Made by a program: the position numbers and the translations under genes
Notes under the pieces: model-generated
What the model saw: the letters and a program-made list of their open reading frames with translations, nothing else
What the model was told of the DNA's origin: nothing
The model's database searches: none
Shown here: positions 1-6,704 of the stretch, piece by piece
How positions within the stretch are numbered: the first letter of the stretch is position 1
Layout: each line of letters begins with the position of its first letter
Assembly: GCA_022561895.1 (NCBI GenBank)
Contig: JADFQH010000049.1
Location: 1 to 13,017, forward strand
Reading direction: 5' to 3'
DNA from: Methanobacteriota archaeon
Lineage (GTDB): Archaea; Halobacteriota; Halobacteria; Halobacteriales; Halalkalicoccaceae
DNA length: 13,017 nt

Positions 1-690
1 ACCGGGATGATTCACCAGCTCCAAGAGCCGTGGTCGACCCTGCAGCTCTGGGAGAACGCGCTTTTGGGACTCGATCCCGAGGCCTACCAGACGACGATCG
101 ATGGCGATCCCGAGGCGGTCGAGAGCGAGGTCCGCGAGGCGCTCGAACTCACCGCGGCGTACGCCGACTTCTTCAACGACGACGCGAGTTCGGTCGCGTG
201 GGACGAGGCGAACAACCGGATTATTAGTGGAGATGCCGGGTTCATCCACCAGGGCGACTGGGCGGCCGGTCAGTACGAAGCGAGCGAGGAGTTCGCGTTC
301 GGCGAGAACTGGGATTACATCCCGTTTCCCGGCACCGACGGGCTCTACCAGACGGTGATGGACTCCTTTGTGATGCCGACGGACAACCCCTCGCCCGAAG
401 CGACCGAGGCGTTTCTCTCCTATGCGGGGACGACCGACGCACAGGCCCGCTTCAACGTCGAGAAGGGATCGATCCCACCGCGAACCGACGTGGACATGGG
501 CGAGTTCACCGAGTTCCTCCAACAGCAGATGGAGGACTTCGAGAACAGCGAGGACCAGCCCCCACAGATCGCTCACGGACTCGCGCTCCCGCCGGACCAA
601 CAGAGCGAGATGGAGGGTGCGTTCGCGAACTTCAACGAGAGCTTCGATCCCGATGGGGCCTACGACGAGATCGTCGCCGTCTTCCAGTAA
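1..690 (+). CDS. Sugar ABC transporter substrate-binding protein, C-terminal part (CUT1, solute-binding family 1)
   Basis: Extracytoplasmic binding protein that would capture a sugar or oligosaccharide and hand it to the permease pair encoded next. The reading frame is open to the left edge, so the N-terminus, including any Tat/lipobox signal, lies outside the window; 229 codons of a protein usually 400-450 aa long remain. Visible family-1 features are the segment GFIHQGDWAAGQY, typical of the hinge/ligand region (aromatic and GDW residues), followed by FPGTDG, an MDSFVMPTDNPSPEATEAFL stretch where many homologues read 'D.. .. vp..s.n.e.A..Fl.fl', and a late helix rich in acidic residues. The protein is very acidic, as expected for a haloarchaeal surface protein. 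It is followed directly by two permease genes and an ATPase on the same strand, which fixes its role in a complete importer. Substrate is not readable from sequence; glucose or other sugar uptake (Tsg-like) is the usual haloarchaeal assignment. Confidence 0.88.
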   Translation, partial: TGMIHQLQEPWSTLQLWENALLGLDPEAYQTTIDGDPEAVESEVREALELTAAYADFFNDDASSVAWDEANNRIISGDAGFIHQGDWAAGQYEASEEFAFGENWDYIPFPGTDGLYQTVMDSFVMPTDNPSPEATEAFLSYAGTTDAQARFNVEKGSIPPRTDVDMGEFTEFLQQQMEDFENSEDQPPQIAHGLALPPDQQSEMEGAFANFNESFDPDGAYDEIVAVFQ

Positions 691-758
691 TCGATTGTAT
701 GCGCGATACGCTACGTCGGCTTCGGGACGGGAGGTCACGAGGTTCGGGCGAAAGGCCG

Positions 759-1697
759 ATGCGGACCGACGGCGGGGCCGAAACTGAATCTCGTACTTGG
801 TTCGGACTCGGCTCGCGATCGGTGGACGACGAGCTGCTGGAATCATTACCATTTTGGCTGCCCGCCGCGCTGCTCGTGGGGTTGTTCGTCTACGGCGCGA
901 TCGGCTGGAACTTCCTGATTTCACTCACTGACTGGTCCGGGCTGGGCCAGCCCGACTACTCGAACCTCTCCTTTGAGATGTATCGGACAATGATCGGCGA
1001 CGCGAACTTCCTCGCGGCCACCCGAAACACGTTCGTCCTGCTGATCGTCTTTACCGGCCTCGCGCTGGTGGTGGGGCTGGTAATGGCAATCCTCGTCGAT
1101 CAGGGGATCCGCTTCGAGAACACGTTCCGGACGATCTACCTGCTCCCGATGAGCCTTTCGTTCGTGGTGACGGCGATCTTCTGGTCGTGGATGTACAACA
1201 CTTCTTCAGGAGGGATCAACGTCACGCTGCAAGCGTTGGGACTCGACTTTCTGGCGATGAACTGGCTCGGCGATCCGCGATTTCGCCTCGCGGCGATCAT
1301 CTTCGCGCTGATGTGGCAGTTCTCGGGCTACTGCCTGATCGTCTATTTAGCAGGATTGCGCTCGATCCCGAACGAACACTACGAGGCCGCGAAGGTCGAC
1401 GGCGCGAGCACGGTTCGGATGTACTGGCGGGTAATCTTACCCCAACTGCGGGCCTCGACGATGAGCGCCGCGGTCGTGCTCATGGTGTTCGCGCTCAAGG
1501 CCTTTGATTTCATCTTCGTGGTGTTTGGAACGAATCCCGGACGCTCCGCGGATATCCTCGCGGTGATGATGTACCGCCAGGCGTTCGACGCGACCAACTG
1601 GGCGTACGGCTCGGCCATCGCCATCGTCCTCTTTCTGATGGCGCTCGGCGTGATCGCACCCTACATCTACATGCAGTACACCCGAGGTGAGCTATGA
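759..1697 (+). CDS. Sugar ABC transporter permease 1 (MalF/UgpA type)
   Basis: First membrane subunit of the carbohydrate importer. About six hydrophobic segments are visible, beginning near residues 33-53 and ending with AIAIVLFLMALGVIAPYIYM at the C-terminus. The cytoplasmic EAA loop that docks on the ATPase is clear: EAAKVDGAS at about residues 209-217, followed by a basic W-R-V-I-L-P turn. Length 312 aa is normal for this family. An ATG at 699 would extend the protein by 20 residues, but that stretch is full of arginine and uses AGG, CTA and CGA codons unlike the rest of the gene, so the ATG at 759 (MRTDGGAETESR) is preferred; neither start has a convincing Shine-Dalgarno sequence. The stop overlaps the ATG of the second permease by four bases (ATGA), so the two are translationally coupled and should form a heterodimer. 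The function is sure; the substrate is inferred only as a carbohydrate. Confidence 0.9.
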   Translation: MRTDGGAETESRTWFGLGSRSVDDELLESLPFWLPAALLVGLFVYGAIGWNFLISLTDWSGLGQPDYSNLSFEMYRTMIGDANFLAATRNTFVLLIVFTGLALVVGLVMAILVDQGIRFENTFRTIYLLPMSLSFVVTAIFWSWMYNTSSGGINVTLQALGLDFLAMNWLGDPRFRLAAIIFALMWQFSGYCLIVYLAGLRSIPNEHYEAAKVDGASTVRMYWRVILPQLRASTMSAAVVLMVFALKAFDFIFVVFGTNPGRSADILAVMMYRQAFDATNWAYGSAIAIVLFLMALGVIAPYIYMQYTRGEL

Positions 1698-2623
1698 GCG
1701 GCGAAGAAGGAAGTGAAAAACGCTCGCGCGGACAGCGGTTCCGCGACGGCCTTACCCCCAAACGGGTTGGTCTTTATGCAGTGCTGTTCGGGATGATCGG
1801 GTTCTATCTCGCCCCCTTGGAGAGTGGGCTGATGACCTCGATCAAATCCACGGAGGCGTTTGCGAGCACGACACCGTTTGCCCCGCCCGGTCCCGAGGGA
1901 GCGACGATCGAACCGTGGCTGCTCGCGTGGGAGTCGCTCCAGGAATCGCTCTTTAATCTGCGGGGATCGCTCGCGAACAGCCTGTTTTTCGCGCTGCCCG
2001 CAACGTTGCTTTCGGCAACGCTCGGAAGCCTCGCGGCCTACGGGCTGACGAAGGTGAGCTGGCGCGGCCAGATCCTCGTTTTCGCCCTGTTGATCGCGGG
2101 CGTGTTCATCCCATATCAAGCAGTTCTCGTCCCGCTGCGCCAGTTCTGGTCGTTCATCGATATCGCATCGATGCTGACAGGCGTGCCCGTGCTCGAACCG
2201 CGTGCGGACCTGATCGAACTCTCGATCACGCATACAGCGTATGGGATCCCGATCTGTACGGTGCTGTTTCGGGCGTACTACCAGACGCTCGACAACGATA
2301 TGCTGGAGGCCGCACGCATCGACGGGGCCTCGATCACGCGGATCTACCGACGGATCGTGCTCCCACTATCAGTGCCGATGTTCGCGGTGACGCTGATCTA
2401 CCAGTTCACCCAGATCTGGAACGACCTGCTGTTTGCGCTGGTGATCGTCCAGTCCTCGGAGTTCTTCGTCGTCACACAGGAGCTAAACGCGTTGCAGGGG
2501 GCACTGGTACAGGAGTACAACATCCAGATGGCCGGCGCGTTTATCGCGGCGCTTCCGACGCTCGTAGTGTATATCGTGTTCGGAAAGCAGTTCGCGGAGG
2601 GCGTCGCAGGAGGCGGCACATGA
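1694..2623 (+). CDS. Sugar ABC transporter permease 2 (MalG/UgpE type)
   Basis: Second membrane subunit of the same importer. The N-terminus (about 22 residues) is charged and cytoplasmic, then comes a first hydrophobic segment (VGLYAVLFGMIGFYLAPLES) and a long outside loop, followed by the core permease domain with four more segments. The EAA loop reads EAARIDGAS at about residues 205-213, followed by ITRIYRRIVLP, the canonical BPD_transp_1 signature. The C-terminus shows the F-A-E-G-V-A-G-G typical of MalG-like proteins. The 309-aa length is slightly longer than bacterial MalG-type proteins because of the first outside loop (KSTEAFASTTPFAPPGPEGA). The ATG overlaps the stop of permease 1 (ATGA). 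The ATPase gene follows after 43 bases. No anomaly seen. Confidence 0.92.
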   Translation: MSGEEGSEKRSRGQRFRDGLTPKRVGLYAVLFGMIGFYLAPLESGLMTSIKSTEAFASTTPFAPPGPEGATIEPWLLAWESLQESLFNLRGSLANSLFFALPATLLSATLGSLAAYGLTKVSWRGQILVFALLIAGVFIPYQAVLVPLRQFWSFIDIASMLTGVPVLEPRADLIELSITHTAYGIPICTVLFRAYYQTLDNDMLEAARIDGASITRIYRRIVLPLSVPMFAVTLIYQFTQIWNDLLFALVIVQSSEFFVVTQELNALQGALVQEYNIQMAGAFIAALPTLVVYIVFGKQFAEGVAGGGT

Positions 2624-2656
2624 ATAGACGAACCACACACAGTACACGAAGCACAC

Positions 2657-2661
2657 AGGAG
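2657..2661 (+). promoter_or_regulatory. Shine-Dalgarno site for the ABC ATPase gene
   Basis: AGGAG five bases before the ATG at 2667. The ATPase is the only gene of this operon not overlapping its upstream neighbour, so an independent ribosome site is expected here and it fixes the start. Confidence 0.6.
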
Positions 2662-2666
2662 CAAAC

Positions 2667-3791
2667 ATGGCAGAACTAATCCTCGACAGAATCACGAAGT
2701 ACTTCGACGACGACGGCGAGCGGATCGTCGCGGTCGACGACGCGTCGATCGACATCGCAGACGGCGAGTTTCTCGTCCTCGTGGGTCCTTCCGGCTGTGG
2801 CAAGTCGACGACCCTCCGAATGATCGCCGGTCTCGAAACGATCTCGGAGGGCGAGATCCGACTCGATGATCGAGTAATCAACGACCAGAAACCCCAGCAG
2901 CGCGACATCGCGATGGTGTTCCAGTCCTACGCGCTCTATCCGCATATGACGGTGCGCGAGAACATGCGCTTCGGGCTGGAGGAATCGACCGATCTCGCGG
3001 ACGAGGAGATGAACAGTCGGGTCGAGGAGTCGGCGACGATGATGGGGATCGACGACCTGCTCGGACGCTACCCCCGCGAGCTTTCGGGCGGCCAGCAACA
3101 GCGGGTCGCACTCGGCCGGGCGATCGTGCGCGATCCCGCCGTCTTCCTGATGGACGAACCCCTCTCGAACCTCGATGCGAAGCTTCGCTCCTCGATGCGC
3201 ACCGAACTCCAGCGCATCCAGGACGAACTGGGCGTGACGACGGTTTATGTTACCCACGACCAGACCGAGGCGATGACGATGGGTGATCGGATCGCCATTC
3301 TCGATGACGGAAGGCTTCAGCAGGTCGCCACTCCCTTAGAGTGCTATCATCGCCCGAAAAACCAGTTCGTCGCGAGCTTCATCGGCGAGCCATCGATGAA
3401 CTTCTTCGACATGCGCCTCGAAGGCGGGCGACTTCTCAACGAGGATTTCGATTACTCGCTTTCTTCGAGGATCGCCGAAACTCTGGATACTGAGGAGCTC
3501 GTGCTCGGGATTCGCCCCGAGGATATCGAACTGGTCGACGGAGCCGAAGGCGATCACGACTACGCCGCCGAGGTGCTCGTGGTCGAACCGATGGGCAACG
3601 AAAACAGCGTGCATCTACGGATCGGCGAAACGCGCTTTATCGCGACCGTCGGCGGGATGCGCCAGATACGCGAGGGCGAAACCGCGGCGGTTCGCCTGCC
3701 CGAAGAGGCGATCCATCTCTTCGATCGAGCCAGCGGCGAGGCACTTCACAACCGGCGGCTGGAAGCGCAGTTGGTCGAACCGCCGGTCTGA
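2667..3791 (+). CDS. Sugar ABC transporter ATP-binding protein (MsmK/UgpC type)
   Basis: Cytoplasmic motor of the importer. All nucleotide-binding motifs are intact: Walker A GPSGCGKST (residues 40-48), Q-loop VFQSY with Q86, ABC signature LSGGQQQR (139-146), Walker B VFLMDE (159-164), D-loop SNLDAK, and H-loop THDQTEA with H197. After about residue 240 a C-terminal regulatory domain with the TOBE/MOBE fold follows (QFVASFIGEPSMNF, then LGIRPEDIEL around residue 285, then a V-V-E-P-M-G-N-E-N segment and a second strand set ending VRLPEEAIHLFDRASG). This layout is specific to CUT1 sugar importers, whose ATPase can be shared by several transporters. The 374-aa length fits. It is the last gene of the operon, since the next gene lies on the other strand. 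Confidence 0.95.
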   Translation: MAELILDRITKYFDDDGERIVAVDDASIDIADGEFLVLVGPSGCGKSTTLRMIAGLETISEGEIRLDDRVINDQKPQQRDIAMVFQSYALYPHMTVRENMRFGLEESTDLADEEMNSRVEESATMMGIDDLLGRYPRELSGGQQQRVALGRAIVRDPAVFLMDEPLSNLDAKLRSSMRTELQRIQDELGVTTVYVTHDQTEAMTMGDRIAILDDGRLQQVATPLECYHRPKNQFVASFIGEPSMNFFDMRLEGGRLLNEDFDYSLSSRIAETLDTEELVLGIRPEDIELVDGAEGDHDYAAEVLVVEPMGNENSVHLRIGETRFIATVGGMRQIREGETAAVRLPEEAIHLFDRASGEALHNRRLEAQLVEPPV

Positions 3792-3855
3792 AAGTCGTAC
3801 TCCGTCGGAGAATCAGTCCGAGCCATAGGGATTATCGTCGCCAGCCGGATGGTTT

Positions 3856-3876
3856 CGTGGACTCGCACGGTCCACG
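3856..3876 (+). terminator. Hairpin downstream of the ABC operon
   Basis: Perfect 7-bp inverted repeat CGTGGAC / GTCCACG with a 7-base loop, 64 bases after the ATPase stop codon. A short CTTTT run lies about 60 bases further on (3937-3941). Archaeal termination relies mainly on T-runs, so this is only a weak candidate for the end of the transcript. The rest of 3792-3945 shows no gene on either strand that I would support. Confidence 0.25.
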
Positions 3877-3945
3877 TCGGTTGGTGAGTGAACGGGAAGT
3901 CGATGAGTCTCTACAATAATTCCTATGGTTGACCTGCTTTTGTCC

Positions 3946-3974
3946 GGAGTGAATTCCAGTTTGTAATTCACTCC
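3946..3974 (-). terminator. Hairpin over the stop codon of the small minus-strand gene
   Basis: Perfect 10-bp inverted repeat, GGAGTGAATT and AATTCACTCC, with a 9-base loop. It contains the TGA stop (3968-3970) of the small gene that follows at higher coordinates and ends in the intergenic space. No T-run follows on the minus strand, so it could be a terminator, an mRNA-stability structure or a protein site. Confidence 0.35.
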
Positions 3975-4276
3975 TCTAAGGCGTCTGCAATTGATTGGAT
4001 TTCGCTGCACCGCTTTTCGCGTTCGTCTTCCTCGCTGGGCATGACACCGTACAGCTCACCTGTTCGCCAAAGCAAGCTCCAGTGGATCGCATACTCGATC
4101 GCTTCGAGGATCTCCTCGGGTTCGTTCGCATCGATATCGGGATGATCGTGAATCGCTCTGACTAGTTCATTGCGACCCACCTCGTAAATACCGTATTTCT
4201 GCTTCTGTTCGCCATGCGCGCGTGCAATCTGTGCTACCAACTCTCTGTCCGCTTCGCTGTAATCCGTATCCATCAT
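3968..4276 (-). CDS. Hypothetical protein, 102 aa, beside the CRISPR array
   Basis: I do not recognise a family. The protein is acidic, probably all-helical and soluble, with no signal peptide or membrane segment. It begins MMDTDYSEADRELVAQIARA and contains a central EVGRNELVRAIHDHPDID helix pair and a conserved-looking aromatic patch IHWSLLWRTGELYG near residues 63-76. The coding DNA is visibly less GC-rich than the flanking operons and uses codons such as TCA, AGT, CGT and ATT more freely, as is common for accessory genes. Two tandem ATGs (4276 and 4273) are possible starts; a good TATA box lies 22-27 bases upstream, implying a nearly leaderless message. It sits alone, between the ABC operon and the trailer end of the CRISPR array. 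Its position next to CRISPR does not by itself make it a defence gene. Confidence 0.62.
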   Translation of the reverse strand: MMDTDYSEADRELVAQIARAHGEQKQKYGIYEVGRNELVRAIHDHPDIDANEPEEILEAIEYAIHWSLLWRTGELYGVMPSEEDEREKRCSEIQSIADALEE

Positions 4277-4297
4277 TCGGACCTACTCAGACCAAGC

Positions 4298-4303
4298 ATA
4301 TAT
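4298..4303 (-). promoter_or_regulatory. TATA box for the small minus-strand gene
   Basis: ATATAT, read as GATATATGC on the minus strand, centred about 25 bases upstream of the ATG at 4276. This is the spacing expected for an archaeal promoter driving a leaderless or very short-leader transcript. Confidence 0.5.
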
Positions 4304-4359
4304 CATCATCCTATCATTACACCGCGCTGATCCGGTGATTAACCCACACCAACGGATTA

Positions 4360-4389
4360 GCTTCAATTGCAGAAGGGTTCATCTGAAAG
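4360..4389 (-). repeat. Degenerate terminal CRISPR repeat (leader-distal end)
   Basis: Six... to eight differences from the other copies are concentrated in the loop region (TTGCAG instead of CCCCAC), with one change in the GGTTCATCT part and the final base. The outer GCTTCAA and TCTGAAA blocks are intact. Terminal decay of this sort marks the oldest end of an array and supports the minus-strand orientation. Confidence 0.85.
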
Positions 4390-5233
4390 CCTCGGCGATC
4401 ATCGTTTCCAGCTGACCTCCGTAATGCTTCAACCCCACAAGGGTTCGTCTGAAATTATGGTTCGTGGGTGGGTATTGTCTATCGCTTCAACCCCACAAGG
4501 GTTCGTCTGAAATGCGTCGATCATCGGGAGGATGTGGTCCCCCCAGCGGCTTCAACCCCACAAGGGTTCGTCTGAAATACACCAGCATCTATCTGCCAGA
4601 TGATCTAGTGGAGGCTTCAACCCCACAAGGGTTCGTCTGAAATTCGATGTCGGGACCGAGCGCGCGATGCACGGCGAGCTTCAACCCCACAAGGGTTCGT
4701 CTGAAATGCGCGAGTGTTTGGCGATTCGCATGCTCCGAGCAGCTTCAACCCCACAAGGGTTCGTCTGAAATTCATATTCGGCCCACATACCGCATTCTTT
4801 GCATTCAAGCTTCAACCCCACAAGGGTTCGTCTGAAATGATGATCTTGATACCGTCACGTCGAATAACGGGGAGGCTTCAACCCCACAAGGGTTCGTCTG
4901 AAATCCAGACAGACCGGGGATGCTCTCGCGGACAAATTCGGGCTTCAACCCCACAAGGGTTCGTCTGAAATCGAGTGTGAACACGCCGACCGCACCGATC
5001 ATGATGAGGCTTCAACCCCACAAGGGTTCGTCTGAAATGCGCTCACACTCACAACACTCGGTGCGGAACCGGCTTCAACCCCACAAGGGTTCGTCTGAAA
5101 TACGCTAGTGCTCATCTCAGATTCGGCCTTTGCGTCGCTTCAACCCCACAAGGGTTCGTCTGAAATGGATTACGACGAACTCGAAGACACGCACTATCAC
5201 GACGCTTCAACCCCACAAGGGTTCGTCTGAAAT
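4360..5233 (-). CRISPR. CRISPR array, 14 repeats and 13 spacers, haloarchaeal type I-B-like repeat
   Basis: Thirteen identical 30-bp repeats start at 4426, 4484, 4549, 4614, 4678, 4742, 4809, 4875, 4942, 5009, 5072, 5137 and 5204, plus one degenerate copy at 4360-4389. On the minus strand the repeat begins ATTTCAGACGAACCC and ends GTGGGGTTGAAGC, nearly the well-known Haloferax/Haloarcula I-B repeat. That relation sets transcription as minus strand, with the crRNA 5' handle GTTGAAGC and a short GGGTT/AACCC-type stem. The degenerate copy at the low-coordinate end fits the leader-distal end of an array transcribed this way. Spacer lengths in coordinate order are 36, 28, 35, 35, 34, 34, 37, 36, 37, 37, 33, 35 and 37; all differ from each other. 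No cas gene is present in the window, so effector proteins must come from elsewhere in the genome. Short plus- and minus-strand ORFs running through the array are artefacts of the repeat. Confidence 0.98.
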
Positions 5234-5331
5234 GGTGCCCGGTATGCGGGCCACAGCGCTCCTATCGTGTGTCCACGACTTAGTAGTTCCGTCGACCGTC
5301 AATAATCGATGAACCCCCAGGGGTCGACGAT
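5234..5331 (-). other. Expected CRISPR leader region, between bolA and the first repeat
   Basis: Ninety-eight bases separate the bolA stop from the leader-proximal repeat. The 40-60 bases touching the repeat are GC-rich and show no AT-rich leader or poly-T/A block. Further out is an 8-bp inverted repeat CGTCGACC (5290-5297) / GGTCGACG (5322-5329) enclosing an AATAATCGAT stretch; on the minus strand ATCGATTATTG could serve as a weak TATA region for the array about 70 bases before the first repeat. The inverted repeat may instead end the bolA transcript. No further repeat copy is visible beyond 5233. Confidence 0.35.
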
Positions 5332-5580
5332 CTACTGCTTTTCGTACTCCTCGGGCGTGTAGGTCTTCAGTTCGAGGGCGTGGATGTCCGTGGTCATGTG
5401 CTCACCGAGGGCATCGTAAACGAGTTGATGCTGTTGAACTAGCGGTTTGCCTTCGAAGGCTGGCGAGACGACGACCGCCGCGAGGTGGTCCTCATTGTGG
5501 ACGCCTCTTGGCTGGGTGACGGTCGCCTGTGCGTCCTCGATCTCCGATTCGATGAGTTGGGTGACTTCCTCGGTGTCCAT
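5332..5580 (-). CDS. BolA family protein
   Basis: Small 82-aa protein of the BolA fold, which in other organisms partners monothiol glutaredoxins in Fe-S/iron handling or acts in stress regulation. The sequence carries the signature stretch HLAAVVVSPAFEGKPLVQQH, then QLVYDALGEHM and the C-terminal DIHALELKTYTPEEY, with the nearly invariant His at residue 67 (a cluster ligand in BolA-glutaredoxin complexes) and His51 in the helix-turn-helix-like segment. It lacks the extended loop cysteine, so it is the BolA1/IbaG-like kind with His only. ATG at 5580 is chosen; an upstream TTG at 5607 in the same frame would add nine residues without homology. It lies 38 bases downstream of fen1 on the same strand, so it may be cotranscribed, and its 3' end faces the CRISPR leader region. 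Confidence 0.9.
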   Translation of the reverse strand: MDTEEVTQLIESEIEDAQATVTQPRGVHNEDHLAAVVVSPAFEGKPLVQQHQLVYDALGEHMTTDIHALELKTYTPEEYEKQ

Positions 5581-5618
5581 ATCCCCGACTGTGTGCCGAA
5601 GGGCCAAAACGGTTCAGA

Positions 5619-6599
5619 TCACGTCCACTGATCCAGTCCGGTCTGTGTGGTCGATTCCTCGATGCGCTCGAACCCCTTCGCGATCTCCGCGTTAGGAATC
5701 TCCCACTCCTCCGTGACGAACGCGCGTGCGGCTTCTACGTTGGGCGAAAGAGCGACATCCAATTCGTAGTCATCCGTTACATCGGGTTCGAGAAACAGCT
5801 CGCGGACCGCCTCCGCACTACCGATCGCGGCCTCGCGGGCGTCGAGCACCGAGAAGAGATCGCCGTGTTCCCGAATCTCCTTGAGGGCGGTTTTCGGCCC
5901 GATGCCGCTGACGCCTTCGTTGAAGTCCGTCCCACAGAGGATTCCAACGTCCACGAGCTGCTCGTAGGTCAGGTCGTGGGTTTCGAGGGTCGCTTCGAGA
6001 TCCATGCATTCCGGGTCTCCCTTGCTCGTGAGCTGACGCAGCGTGCGCGGCGAGCCAAAGAGCAGCGCGTCGTAATCCTCGGTTCCGGCGTAATCGACGT
6101 CGCCCGTTTTCGCCATGTGGGCGGCTTGAGCCTCGCCCTCTGCGGGTGCTTCGAGATAGGGAACATCGAGCAGCGAGAGGAGTTCGCGGGTGGTCCGCTG
6201 GATCGCGTCGGTCAGGCGCTGGGTGCGCGCTTCGAGGCGGGCGGCCTCGATCCCGTCGCCCCGGTCGCGGGCGGCCTGTGCTTTCGCCTCGGCGCGTTCC
6301 TTCGCGGCGCGCCGTTCGCTGATCTCGCCTTCCTTCAGATCGGTGACGACCCCGTCGAAGACGAACACCGGCGTGATATCGTTCTCGAAGAACTTCGGAA
6401 GCCCTTGAATGAGTCCGACTAGATTGGCGACTTCGGTGCCCTCAGCGGTAGTATACACATCGCTTGCGGTCCACTTTACTGTGGTCGTCAGATACCGATA
6501 GAGCCAGTTGTGCGCGTCGATCGCGACGACCGATCCTGCGATCTCTTCGAAGGGGATCTCGGAGATCGTGGCGATATCTCGGAGCGCTGCGTTTCCCAT
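5619..6599 (-). CDS. fen: Flap endonuclease 1 (FEN-1)
   Basis: Structure-specific 5' flap nuclease that processes Okazaki fragments and repair flaps, working on the PCNA clamp. The 326-aa protein starts MGNAALRDIA with the conserved Gly2 next to the active site. Metal ligands are recognisable: D28 (AIDAHNWLYRY), D82 (VFVFDG), E154 and E156 (APAEGEAQAA), D175 and D177 (EDYDALLFGS) and D225 (LCGTDFNEG), followed by the H3TH DNA-binding motif GVSGIGPKTALK (229-240). The last eight residues QTGLDQWT form the PCNA-interacting box. The helical arch region (residues 90-135) is rich in Ala, Arg and Glu, as in other archaeal FENs. A TTG at 6629 in frame is rejected because the N-terminal glycine must follow the initiator Met. 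bolA follows on the same strand. Confidence 0.96.
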   Translation of the reverse strand: MGNAALRDIATISEIPFEEIAGSVVAIDAHNWLYRYLTTTVKWTASDVYTTAEGTEVANLVGLIQGLPKFFENDITPVFVFDGVVTDLKEGEISERRAAKERAEAKAQAARDRGDGIEAARLEARTQRLTDAIQRTTRELLSLLDVPYLEAPAEGEAQAAHMAKTGDVDYAGTEDYDALLFGSPRTLRQLTSKGDPECMDLEATLETHDLTYEQLVDVGILCGTDFNEGVSGIGPKTALKEIREHGDLFSVLDAREAAIGSAEAVRELFLEPDVTDDYELDVALSPNVEAARAFVTEEWEIPNAEIAKGFERIEESTTQTGLDQWT

Positions 6600-6636
6600 T
6601 AGCGATGGTACGAAGGCGTTCGATTTCAAGCTACGG

Positions 6637-6664
6637 ATCGTCCCGTCGAAGCGAATCGTCCCGT
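6637..6664. repeat. Two 10-bp direct repeats upstream of fen1
   Basis: ATCGTCCCGT occurs at 6637-6646 and 6655-6664, an 18-base period, 38 to 65 bases upstream of the fen1 ATG and 79 or more bases upstream of the serine hydrolase ATG, in the divergent intergenic region 6600-6742. A TTGAAATC block on the minus strand about 30 bases before the fen1 start may be its TATA element. Function unknown. Confidence 0.35.
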
Positions 6665-6704
6665 ATCGAGACGCACGAACACGGGATTCACCACTGAAAG
6701 TCGT

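Noticed and set aside
691..758. Permease 1 start at ATG 699
   Set aside because: The added 20 residues are Arg-rich with codons rare in this genome (AGG, CTA, CGA), so it is less likely than ATG 759; it cannot be fully excluded because of its short distance to the upstream stop.
1667..2233. Minus-strand 188-aa frame opposite the second permease
   Set aside because: His/Arg/Gln-rich, without domain signature, and directly opposite a permease with membrane segments and an EAA loop.
4617..5312. Several 60-85 aa frames running through the CRISPR array on both strands
   Set aside because: Each is built of the repeat translated over and over (such as LQPHKGSSE or FQTNPCGVEA) with spacers between; this is repeat structure, not coding.
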